Source: Saccharomycopsis fibuligera x Saccharomycopsis cf. fibuligera
Taxonomy: Eukaryota; Ascomycota; Saccharomycetes; Ascoideales; Saccharomycopsidaceae
DNA length: 64,000 bases
Assembly (NCBI GenBank): GCA_001936135.1
Contig: CP012817.1
Location: 3,038,001-3,102,000 of the forward strand
Direction of reading: 5' to 3'
The notes beneath the pieces are model-generated. The model saw only the letters and a program-made list of their open reading frames with translations, was not told the origin of the DNA and did no database searches. Each line of letters opens with the position of its first letter. Position 1 is the first letter of the stretch. This document shows, in pieces, positions 33,187 to 43,249 of the stretch. The position numbers and the translations under genes were made by a program.

Positions 33187-33192
33187 ACGCGT
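33187..33192. promoter_or_regulatory. Second MCB element (ACGCGT) upstream of CDC54
   Basis: A second perfect MCB 251 bp upstream, embedded in GCGACGCGTCGCG, which is itself palindromic. Two copies strengthen the case for MBF control. Confidence 0.65.
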
Positions 33193-34053
33193 CGCGTTTT
33201 CTTGGTAAGAAATTAGATAAGTGGTTTTCATTACCCTGAAGTAAGTTTAAGCTGCTGTTTTGGTTATGCGTCTGTATGCATAGCGTTTAAAGCAGATTTT
33301 ACGAGCATCTGGTTGCCATGACCACAACAATTCCGGATGAGACGTTCTCTCGAAAATATATTCCGGATATTTAATTTTTTTAGCGGTGTACATGGCCGAA
33401 TTATTCCTCCAGGAATGGAGTGCGCATATTGAAAAGACACGCACTCTAGGGTGCTTCTTGGAAGCGATTTTTGACTCTACTCAGCAAGCAGTAGTGCTCT
33501 GTGTGAACGAGATACAGCAGAGCGTCGCTGTGTTACTCCGTAATATGGTAGCATACCCGTGCAAGGATAATATCATCACTTTCAGTAAAGCGGAATCAAG
33601 AGGCACAAGCGGGCTACATTTCCTGTTTCTACCTGCCAGGGGCTCATTTCCCTACAGAACACAGATTTGGCTTGTGTGCCTTCTTCCACAGCAAAACACC
33701 TTCTTGTCTTACAGCTGAAAGCCCCAGTCAACAATGCCCTAGAGTCTGATAAATTGAGCTGAGAGCTGCACTACAGCAGGGACGAATGACAATTCCTCGA
33801 GTGTATATACCGCAGGTGTGGGTCTGTAGAGTGAAAATTGTGGCATCAGTCACACGTCCTGAGACAATCGATCGCACATATCATCTATTACTAACGTATA
33901 CCAGGGCGGGCGTGTGATGAGTATTTATATGAAATATTGATTCTTGTTACTCATTCTTCCACGCAACGTAAATTTCTCTTTTCTCTCTTTTCTTTTCCAG
34001 TTTGTTCGACCTTTGATAGTTCTCGGCTTCAAAGACTACTTCTTGTTAGACAT

Positions 34054-35820
34054 ATGATGTTTGCCTCTGCAAGATCATCTACACGAGCACTTCTCCGCGG
34101 TGGCTCCAGCCTCTGTTGCAAACAGCAGTCTACTGCTGCTAGTCAAGCTATTTCAAATCGTGGCTTTACCAGCTTCTCTCGTCTTTCCAATAATGCTATT
34201 TCTACATCAGAAAAAGCTTCAAAAAGTAGTAGCAGCAGTAACAGCAGTGCCAACTTGTTGTTGATCTCTGTGTTTACCGTTCTTGGTTCCGTTGGTGGTT
34301 ACTATTACTCACAGTACCAAGCCGAATCAGCTCCTAAATTGTCTACTACCAAACTTGAGTCAGTACAGCCGTTTAAGTACGCTACTGGCGATGCCTTGAA
34401 AAAAGGGTTCCAAGAGATTGAAAAACTTCTTGGCGAAGACAATTTCACTAGAACTCCAGCAGAATTAGATTATCACAGTGACAGTTATTTCAACGTTCAC
34501 AAGCCCGGTCCTGATGAAAAACCTAAATTGATTGTTTACCCAGATTCCACCGAACAAGTTTCCGAGATTCTCAAGATTAGTTATAAGTATAAAATCCCTG
34601 TCGTTCCATTTTCCGGAGGCACTTCATTGGAAGGCCAGTATATTTCCACCAGAGCTGGTATTGTGCTTGATTTCTCCAAAATGAGTAAGATTTTGCAACT
34701 CAATAAGGAAGATTTGGACGTGGTTGTGCAAGCTGGTGTTGGCTGGCAAGACTTGGACGAATATTTGAAACCTTATAATTTTATCTTTGGACCTGATCCT
34801 GGCCCAGGGGCTAAAATTGGTGGGATGGTTGCTACCTCATGTTCAGGAACTCAAGCATACAGATATGGCACAATGAAGGAAAACGTGTTAAATTTGACGG
34901 TTGTGTTAGCTGACGGTACAATTCTCAAAACAAAGCAAAGATCCAAGAAATCTGCTGCTGGTTACAATTTAACTGGATTGTTTATTGGTGCTGAAGGAAC
35001 ATTGGGTGTGATTACTGAGGCCACTTTGAAGCTTAATCCACGACCAGCTTATGAATCAATTGCAGTGGTGCCATTCAACACTATCAAAGATGCTACGTTA
35101 GCAGTGGAGAAATTACTTCAGGGCGGAGCTCATTTGAACGCTATTGAGTTGTTGGATGCTAACTTGATGGGCTGTATTAATGCTATTGGCCAAACTTCCA
35201 GACAATGGCTGAACAACCATACTTTATTCTTCAAGATTGGAGGCAATACCCCAAAGATCCTTAGTGAAAATATTGAACAAGTGAAGAAAGTTACTAAAGA
35301 ATTCAGAGCGTTGAGTTTTGATTTTGCTAAAACTGAAGATGAAAAAGAGGAGCTTTGGGAAGCTAGAAAACAAGGCCTTTTGTCCACTATCGATTACGGT
35401 AAGCAAATTATCTCACCCGATGCTAAAGTTTGGGTTACCGATGTGGCGGTGCCTGTGTCTAAACTTTCATCAATTATTGCTGATACTAGAAGCGAGCTCG
35501 ATGCTGCTCCTGAGGGGATTTATTCTACATTCATGGGCCACGTTGGTGATGGCAATTTCCATAGTGTGATTGTGTACAAGCCAGAAAGACGTGAATTTGT
35601 GGAGAAGTTGACCACCAGTATGGTGCATCGTGCCATTGAGTTTGAAGGTACTTGTACTGGTGAACACGGGGTTGGTATGGGTAAGCGCCACTTCTTGGTC
35701 AAAGAGGTTGGTGAGAACTCAATCGATTTAATGAGAAAGTTAAAACTTAGCTTGGACCCATATGGGTTGTTGAATGTGGATAAGGTTTTCAAAGTTGATC
35801 CAACTGACACTGCAGAATAA
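34054..35820 (+). CDS. DLD1: Mitochondrial D-lactate dehydrogenase (cytochrome), FAD-linked
   Basis: A 588-residue protein starting at tandem ATGs (34054). The N-terminus is a mitochondrial presequence rich in Arg, Ser and Ala. A single inner-membrane anchor is at about 67-84 (NLLLISVFTVLGSVGG). The FAD-binding PCMH domain contains VVPFSGGTSLEGQ and GPDPGPGAKIGGMVATSCSG. The C-terminal FAD-oxidase domain has HVGDGNFHSVI and GTCTGEHGVGMGKRHFL, conserved in this family for substrate and flavin contacts. It oxidises D-lactate to pyruvate and passes electrons to cytochrome c. Length equals Saccharomyces Dld1 (587). A glycolate or 2-hydroxyglutarate dehydrogenase paralogue is less likely, given the membrane anchor. 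Confidence 0.93.
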   Translation: MMFASARSSTRALLRGGSSLCCKQQSTAASQAISNRGFTSFSRLSNNAISTSEKASKSSSSSNSSANLLLISVFTVLGSVGGYYYSQYQAESAPKLSTTKLESVQPFKYATGDALKKGFQEIEKLLGEDNFTRTPAELDYHSDSYFNVHKPGPDEKPKLIVYPDSTEQVSEILKISYKYKIPVVPFSGGTSLEGQYISTRAGIVLDFSKMSKILQLNKEDLDVVVQAGVGWQDLDEYLKPYNFIFGPDPGPGAKIGGMVATSCSGTQAYRYGTMKENVLNLTVVLADGTILKTKQRSKKSAAGYNLTGLFIGAEGTLGVITEATLKLNPRPAYESIAVVPFNTIKDATLAVEKLLQGGAHLNAIELLDANLMGCINAIGQTSRQWLNNHTLFFKIGGNTPKILSENIEQVKKVTKEFRALSFDFAKTEDEKEELWEARKQGLLSTIDYGKQIISPDAKVWVTDVAVPVSKLSSIIADTRSELDAAPEGIYSTFMGHVGDGNFHSVIVYKPERREFVEKLTTSMVHRAIEFEGTCTGEHGVGMGKRHFLVKEVGENSIDLMRKLKLSLDPYGLLNVDKVFKVDPTDTAE

Positions 35821-37659
35821 ATAATGACAAAGTAGGTCTTCATTAAGTATTCTGTATAATATTATAGACATAGAGTGTTTTTTTAATCATTTAAGCAAGC
35901 CACTTCACACATGACTTTTCTGCTTTACTGCTGTAGTCTTTCAACAGAATTCTCGGTTGCGTGTATCTGACGTATTATCATGAATTTTTCAAGTCAGCAG
36001 CTCTCCCCGGAGGACGACCCGGCAACTCACGCCACATGCATGTGTTATGCAGTTGTCTGGCTCATACACTGCGCTGGCACCTAGAGATGCAGCAAGGGCC
36101 TCAAATTAAGGATATACCCATTCGCGGGTTTCAGTCAGCTCCTTAAGACAACTCTTTAAAGGGGATGAGGCGATAGTGAAACAATATAGAAAAAAAGAGC
36201 GAGGAAGAGGGGCGGAAAGAGGAGGAAGAAAAGAGAAAGAAGTGGAGCTCTTGGTAAAAGTGCTGTTGCCGTGTATAGGTGGTAGAAAACAGATCTTTCT
36301 ATCAAGTATCCGTAAATAAGTAAAGGGTACGTAACTACTGATTTGGGCTACCCACCTTCCTAGTCCAATGACCTAGCAAGCTGTAGCACTTCGTAGTCGG
36401 ATATGTTCACGGTACCACAAGTAAATACAAGTACGAATACGAATCGCTCCAAATCACTATTGAGCGCGAAGGCCAACGCGCAGCTGCCCTCTTCCTATAC
36501 TTCGAATAGTAGTATACCATCAAAATGTTTAAGACCTTGAGACCGCAGATCTTTTAAATTTGTAATCCATAGTTTCAGCTATAACACTACAGAATACGCA
36601 CATTTTGGGCAAGGCCGCAAATCACCAAAAGTGCCCAAAATCAACAAAGCGCTCAACGTGATATTATATCAGTCTATCGATTCCGCCGGTGTATTGCAGA
36701 TTGCCGAAACTAGTATACTAGCATTGCACAAATGATAACAGGCTACTGACATAACAACACAGACAATCTACAGCAATGTCACAATAAGCTCGGTTTAGGT
36801 CTCTCTCTTTTGGCTCAAAACGTCACCTAAATCGCTTAGCTGGTGATAGCTTGCCGAGCCAGTTGTCCAGTAGTAGCAATGAAAAACAAGAGCCTTTGAA
36901 ATACCGCTTACGTCGGTTCGGTACTGGCACACAGCGCACACCGTACACGGCTTTTCTCTCAATTGATACACCTATGCTAATCTAGGGTCAATAAATAGGA
37001 TAGGGAAGTATACACGCAGTATCTCTGGGGCAACAATCCCGTCTACACGATTAGCACTGTAGCATTAGTGCTATTTTGCACTATAGTATACCATATGTGT
37101 AGAGTCGCCGTTCCAGAGGGAAAAACTGCATGCATACAGACTGAAACACTAGTGGCAAAGCCGGAGGGAAACTACACCTAAGTGTGGTAGTGATCCTTGG
37201 ACACACACACACAGGAAACGAAAAGCTCAAAAACTCATGAATGCAATGGAACGTATCAAAACGAGAATAAGAACAAAATAGAAAGAATGCAGGTGCGCAA
37301 TTTTTTTTTTTTTTTTTTTTTGTCTAATAGTCGAAGAGGAAAATCAAGGTCAAATAAAACAATTAATTAAAATATAGAATGAGAATAAAGAGTAACAGGA
37401 AAATTCCATCTGCCCAGTGTCCGAATATTGTGTGACTGGAATGAAATTGACATGTTACAGTTAATTTATTCAGATACTATGTGTCCCTCTCGCTAATAGC
37501 TCGTTTTTCCCTGTTTTTTCAGATCCCCTTATCCATGAATCTCCAATTTGTAGCTGTCGTGTATCACACGTAACTGTCCGAACGCATTGGTTGATGTACA
37601 TTTCTACTTGACAGCTTTCCGCTCTTGGAATTACCGCTTGACATTCTAACGCAAAGAAT

Positions 37660-37700
<41 letters not shown>

Positions 37701-38242
37701 GCTAGAACAAAAATCCGCTGAGTGTCTGTGCAGTATCGCTACATGACAGATATCAATCTTTGGTCCAAAGAAAATCTGAATAGTGCAAAACAAATAGAGA
37801 GCAATGCGGCTCGTGCATGCTATCTGATCGAAATGTGGACCTTTTGGGGGTTTGCCAATGTGTAAAAAATAATGCATTCGATACTTAATTTGGCAGGCTA
37901 TTTGGCCATTATGTACCTCTGTCCCTCACTCTAATGTAATGCTGCTGCACCTGTTCCTTTAATTTTCGCAAAGTACGCCAGGGCCACGGAAAAAAAAAAA
38001 GCAAGAAGCCAAAACAAGCCCAAAAAAAAGTAAAAAAACATGCCCCACTCATTTATCATACAACTATCAGATAACCTTAAAAGCTAAACATCTCGCTTAA
38101 ACTGTTTTCCACATTCCTTTGAGTTCATAAGTTCGTGATTTCCTATCTTCGCCTATCCATTCCTTATACAATAGTTTTCACACCATTGACACATTATCAA
38201 CAATATATCCCTATTGGCTTACAACAGAGTGCAAAACGGATA
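35821..38242. other. 2.4 kb intergenic region upstream of a zinc-finger gene
   Basis: No supportable gene. It contains a purine-rich stretch near 36185-36245, T and A runs near 37300-37321 and 37661-37695, and a slightly higher GC segment at 36.0-37.2 kb. Most of it is probably the promoter of the rightward zinc-finger gene. Confidence 0.6.
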
Positions 38243-39451
38243 ATGTTAAATTGTGCAATGGCAAGAAGAAATCCCAGAGACAACCGGCCTAGATTGACGT
38301 GCAGTTTATGTTCCCAGCCTCTTCTAAAAACAAGCGAAAGTAGGCATCTCAGAGAACAACACTATAACAAGAAAGCCTATGTCTGCGAGTTTTGTGGCAA
38401 GTCATCAGGAAGACCATTCAATCTCAGAAGACACATACCCAAATGTGACCAAAACCCTGACAGTGTAAAATATAAAAGACCTATAGATCAAGCTGAACAT
38501 CATCCAGCACAGGATGAATACAGAGCTCCAATAGATAGCGTAATAAGCTCCGTTCCAGTTCAACAACACAACAGCAAACCCGGCATTTGCCTAACGCAGC
38601 CACCAAGAAAACGCGGTAGACCAAAAAAAATTAGACCCACAGAGCAACCGCAACCGTCCAAACAGCAGCAACAGCAAAAGCCACAGGAACTGCAACGAGA
38701 CGCTCACCTTGGCAAGAGCGGTGCAATTGCAAACACGCAACAGACTGTCCCACTTTGGTATCCTCCACCAAGACAAGCACTACCAGGCTTTCATTCTTTG
38801 CTTTCTTCTCAAGTGGAACCAAATGTAAGTCATTCGCAGCCTTATGTGACGGACACAACACTGGTGCCGCACCTTGTAGAGCTTGAACAAACCCATCGCA
38901 GAAGCTCAAGCTTTGGTGAAACCCAACATCTCAACACTGATATCTTCCGGAGATCGTCTCAACAAGAGGCAACAGGCACTTCTGCTATGCAAGGCTCATT
39001 TGGAAACACAATAAACACCGCTCAAAGAGCACATCAGCAGAGCACACAGCAAGAGGCACGAGTCATGCTACCACGCATTGACTCAACGGGACCATCTTAC
39101 CAGCAAAGTTTCTCATTGAGACAATCGCATACTTGGCCCCAAGCTTATCCACCAGTAGCGCCAGCAGCTGACGAGGCAACACTAGCTATGCCAACGCCAC
39201 CCAACAGCTCTGCTGTACAGAATATGGCCAGTGCACCGTCACATTACCATCACCAAAATGGGCCTTCAAACCGCCGGGCTCATAGAAGACAATCAAGTAT
39301 CAGTAAGATACTCAACGAGCCAATTTCGTGTGACACCAGTCAGGCGGAACAGGAGCCCTCCACTCCCACCGATAGTAACGCCAACTCGCCATCAAAAAGT
39401 CCTCTTGCCATAGAGCGCCTAATAAACCATGATGAGAGCCAAAGCTATTAA
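38243..39451 (+). CDS. Two-finger C2H2-type transcription factor with an AT-hook
   Basis: A 402-residue protein from the ATG at 38243. A second in-frame ATG at 38258 (MARRNPRDN) is an alternative start. Finger 1 is C-S-L-C ... RHLREQH (C-x2-C, H-x4-H, about 18-41). Finger 2 is C-E-F-C ... RRHIPKC (C-x2-C, H-x3-C, about 47-69), a CCHC variant. A basic AT-hook-like KRGRPKK lies near 118-124. The rest is Gln/Pro/Ser-rich, with a CAG/CAA tract near 38655-38690, typical of a yeast activator. No orthologue is recognised. The long upstream gap suggests an elaborately controlled regulator. Confidence 0.8.
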   Translation: MLNCAMARRNPRDNRPRLTCSLCSQPLLKTSESRHLREQHYNKKAYVCEFCGKSSGRPFNLRRHIPKCDQNPDSVKYKRPIDQAEHHPAQDEYRAPIDSVISSVPVQQHNSKPGICLTQPPRKRGRPKKIRPTEQPQPSKQQQQQKPQELQRDAHLGKSGAIANTQQTVPLWYPPPRQALPGFHSLLSSQVEPNVSHSQPYVTDTTLVPHLVELEQTHRRSSSFGETQHLNTDIFRRSSQQEATGTSAMQGSFGNTINTAQRAHQQSTQQEARVMLPRIDSTGPSYQQSFSLRQSHTWPQAYPPVAPAADEATLAMPTPPNSSAVQNMASAPSHYHHQNGPSNRRAHRRQSSISKILNEPISCDTSQAEQEPSTPTDSNANSPSKSPLAIERLINHDESQSY

Positions 39452-41712
39452 ATATGCGCTTTCTGTAATTATTGTAATTCTATCCCTTTTGTTTCCAATT
39501 TAGCTTTCGTCGAGTTTCTGAATGATTTTTGTTTTCTGTTCTTTGGTTGGGTTCTTTGGTTCTGGTCGTTTTGGTTTGTCCCAGCAATATATAGTGTGAC
39601 CAATAAATTTGAAGTTTAGTTTGTTACTAAAAATCGCTCTTGTAAGCAAAGAAACAGCCAAAATTGATAAAAACACAAATCGAAACAGCCTTGCTATTCA
39701 AAAGTGTTAAAAACAACTGAGCCCTGGTGATATATGAAAGCTCTTTCTACTAGACAAGCACATTCAGTACCGTTGTAGCACAAGAGAGCTCAAGTTTGCC
39801 ATCCTCTGGAGGGCAAAACAGGAGTAAAAAATTTATAAACTTCAAGACACTTCAAGATGCCCAAAACGCGTGAGAGTAAAAAAATCACAACCCCAGTGCA
39901 TTTCTAGCCATGAAAGAAACACATTTCGCAGTTGAATGGTCCCAAAAGACAAGATATTCGTAAAGATATGAACCTTCAAATAACGATAGTTTGCAGGGCA
40001 AAAGGGGGTTTTGCTAAGAAAGAAAAAAATTGGGAGAAAAAGCAATATGCAAGTTTTCCCTCCTCATACAAAATTTCCAAGTCCCCCTGCAAACAGTTAA
40101 CGCTCATCCCCTGAGACAGGGCAAGTAACTGAACAGCGCAGCGGCACACACTCGAAAATTACTAACCAGCACCACGTAGATCTGGGCTCTCGCCTGCATT
40201 AAGAGACTGTTGTACGAGGAAATGCAAAGGTAAATAATCTGATTTCAAACCGGCTGGACTTTGCCCGTCTTTTATCCTTTTGGCGAACCAGGGCTCCTCA
40301 AAACCTCAAGCGTAGCACTATTATTTAAAGTTTCAACTACTAATAAAATTCGACTGTAGCACTTGCCCTAAATGAGACAAGGCTAAAATACTGCGAAACT
40401 TAAGCTGCTATAATACTAAAATGACTGTGCCACGATGATACAGATAAAAGACATAGTTTTGTGTCAAACAGAATAAAGTTGAAGACATTTGGTTAGCCGT
40501 CCTCATAGGGGCAGGATTGGAGATTATTATAGTACTTTCTGCGTTAAAAGCCTACTGCAATATGACCTGTTTCATACGCTTCGATGCAGACCGACCTGTC
40601 ATATAATTTAAGGACGCTCTCCCCCGCTTCGATTCAAATGCATAGTGATTGTGATATATCAGAAAGCGAAGGACCAAAAATTTGAAACTGAAATTTACTG
40701 GTCTCTTACGATCCGCAAACATGTACTGTTTGCAGTTTATGTGACATGTCTTTTCGAAAATTATGTTGTTGCTTTGTTCATCACGGTACGCTTCAACGTA
40801 GCACAGTTGATGCCAGTGCAGGTTCTTGTTCGCCAGTAAATTAATTGTCTTGTGGTGAAACAATTTCTCTGCAAAGGGCAGCTAAAGTTGCAAAATTATG
40901 CTAGCCAAGGTGAAATTCCGCAAATCAAGCCGCTAGCATAAAAAGTTGAGCCGCCAAGTTAACTGGCAGCTATTGACAAATATGTCATTTTTGAAAGTTT
41001 CTTTGTTGTGCTTCTGATGCAGTCTTATCGCTGCCTCTTAAAAACTGCGTACCCTTATTTGCACGCATTACTATGCCGATCACCGAGCTACACCAGCACC
41101 ATGTAACTCCAATCAGACCTTCTGCTTATATTCCAGCTACTTAAAATAGAATATTGATCGACTGACTTCACACAGGTGTTCACTGAACCCTTTTTTCTTC
41201 TCTGGGGATAATACTGTTCACTATTCAATGTTTTCATCCGCCTCTTCCAACATGCATCTTTTCAAACATTTTCAGAACGCACAGTGATTGTATCAAGAAT
41301 GGTCTACTTTCTAATTTTTCAGAAGTAGTAACAGCAGATGTCGAGCCCATAGTTAGTGGACCACGGTATTTTTAGAACACTACACTCATTATGGCTCTGT
41401 ACTTCTCAGCAGGACAAGCAGACAAAACAGGGAAAAAAGGTGCTCGAGGATCTCGTCAAAGTTCCAGAGTTGGCTTTACTTCAGGACGTAAATAAAAAAA
41501 TAATAATATGTTGAATTAAGGAAAGGTAATTCAATATTTAAATCAAGCTCATTTTCGAGGATCGTTTCTGGCATATTGATTTGATTAAAATTTAATGTTT
41601 TCAATAAAATCACATAATCCATTCCATCACTATAGCAACAATTTGGTTGACTTTTTTCAATTATCCTGCTTGGTTTTATTTCTGTCAGACCAAACTATTA
41701 ATCTCCAACAAA
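39452..41712. other. 2.3 kb intergenic region between two zinc-finger genes
   Basis: Nothing gene-like is supported. A 103-codon frame near 40552-40863 on the minus strand shows no domain. It probably holds the 3' flank of the first regulator and a long promoter for the second. Confidence 0.6.
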
Positions 41713-42417
41713 ATGCCTAAAGTTATCTCTTGCATCCAATGCGGTCAACAATTCAGCAACGAAACTGCAGCAAAAAAGCATGTTACCCGAAGTCACATCC
41801 CTTCAAAGCCATGTACTCTCTGTGGTAAAGGATTCACGAGAAAGGATAACTTGGTCAGACATCTTCAAATGCACCATAGCAAACAAGAACGTCAAGCAGT
41901 AATGGATAACATTCGCACCAGAGACGCGGTTGCTAGATATAGAGTCCAGGATAGCAGAAACTATCTTCAAAAACTGGTGGACGTTGATGTTTATTATAGA
42001 GATTTTTACATTGCTGGGAATGCTTTTGAAAGCGATTTTGCTGGTCCAAACTATTTTCCAGGCGCCGTATCGTCATTCTGCAACGAAACTAGCGGAAGCG
42101 GTTGTTTTGACTCTTTGTCTACATTTATGGAGCCAAGATCTTCTCAAATGCCACCACTTGGTCAAGATTCTATTTTTAACGGGATGGAATTTTCTTCTCC
42201 AAAAGGCACTGGTGTTAGTGCCAGTGCTGGTTTCCCTGGCGGATTTCCAGCAGGAACAGGGTTTCAGCAATCAGGTTTCTCTGCGGCAAGTTTTCCTGGT
42301 GGAAACATTTCTGGATTATCAGGAAACGGGTTTGATTTTGACTGTAACTTGAGCGGGAATGAGAGTTTTGACGACTTGTTCAATTTCTCAGTGTCGCAAC
42401 ATAACCATCACTTTTGA
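41713..42417 (+). CDS. Small two-finger C2H2 protein with an acidic/Phe-Gly C-terminus
   Basis: A 234-residue protein from ATG 41713. Two consecutive canonical fingers lie at the N-terminus: C-I-Q-C ... KKHVTRSH and C-T-L-C-GKGFTRKDNLVRHLQMHH, with finger linker IPSKP. A conserved-looking block VARYRVQDSRNYLQKL follows. The C-terminal half is rich in Gly, Phe and Ser and ends in an acidic/aromatic patch (GFDFDCNLSGNESFDDLFNF), like a short activation domain. It is probably a sequence-specific DNA-binding regulator. I cannot name it. Confidence 0.8.
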   Translation: MPKVISCIQCGQQFSNETAAKKHVTRSHIPSKPCTLCGKGFTRKDNLVRHLQMHHSKQERQAVMDNIRTRDAVARYRVQDSRNYLQKLVDVDVYYRDFYIAGNAFESDFAGPNYFPGAVSSFCNETSGSGCFDSLSTFMEPRSSQMPPLGQDSIFNGMEFSSPKGTGVSASAGFPGGFPAGTGFQQSGFSAASFPGGNISGLSGNGFDFDCNLSGNESFDDLFNFSVSQHNHHF

Positions 42418-43249
42418 GTAGTGAAAATGGAGCTTAGACAGTGCCGGCATCTTTTGTTTTTATTTTTGTGTTGCTGTCGTTGATTGGATAGTTTCAGTAT
42501 TTGCTTATGACCCTTATATTCAGTTCTCTTCCTTGCATTCAGTTCTCTTTCCAGCTATTCTATAACTCAGGCAGCGCCTGTACTATGTATAATTTTTTTT
42601 GCATTTGTTTTGGTTTTGGTACTATGTTAGTTTTTCCGGACTTTACTTCAATTCTTTTTCACTCATATACTATAGATTCTACTTTTATAAACAATAATTG
42701 TGTACTAATTTAAGATACAAAGCTGTATGCTTATGAGGGCTTTCAAACAGCTATAACCACATCAGTGGCAAGTCAAAAGTCTAGATATACTATACTATGG
42801 TCATGTTGAGAAAATACTTAACTAGACACCCGAACACCACATAAAAACCCAAACCCCAGAGAGTATTTATGTCCGGGCAACCATGAAACGCACACTCTAC
42901 GGGGCAAAAAAGCGCCGACAGACACTCGACAGGTTCATGGCCCCGTGAAGCTTCGTGGAAATAGCGAAAGACAAAAAAAAAGGGAAAAAGTCGCTGGCAA
43001 AAACACTGGCAATTTTGACTCGCAACACGACTGGTGACGATAGTACACACGTCTCATCGTAGCATAGTCAGACATAATATCATTCAATAGTACGTTTGCT
43101 TTGTCTTTCATTTTCAAAGGAAAACTACATACACGCTATTGGGTTTGTGTTTTTTTGACGTTTAGACATCATTGCTATTGGTTTGTTAACCTAGCAACAT
43201 ACGCAGCAACGCCAACGCCAACACAATTGCAGCAGCCAGCTAACCAGTC
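42418..43249. other. Intergenic region, PAT1 promoter
   Basis: 830 bp without a gene. The small frames on either strand show no domain. Confidence 0.6.

Larger units (their letters stand above)
32937..34053. other. Divergent promoter region of CDC54 and DLD1
   Basis: 1.1 kb. The CDC54-proximal part contains two MCB boxes and a TATA-like ACTATATAAG near 33011-33020. The rest shows no gene, and the frame at 33386-33718 has no domain. Confidence 0.6.
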
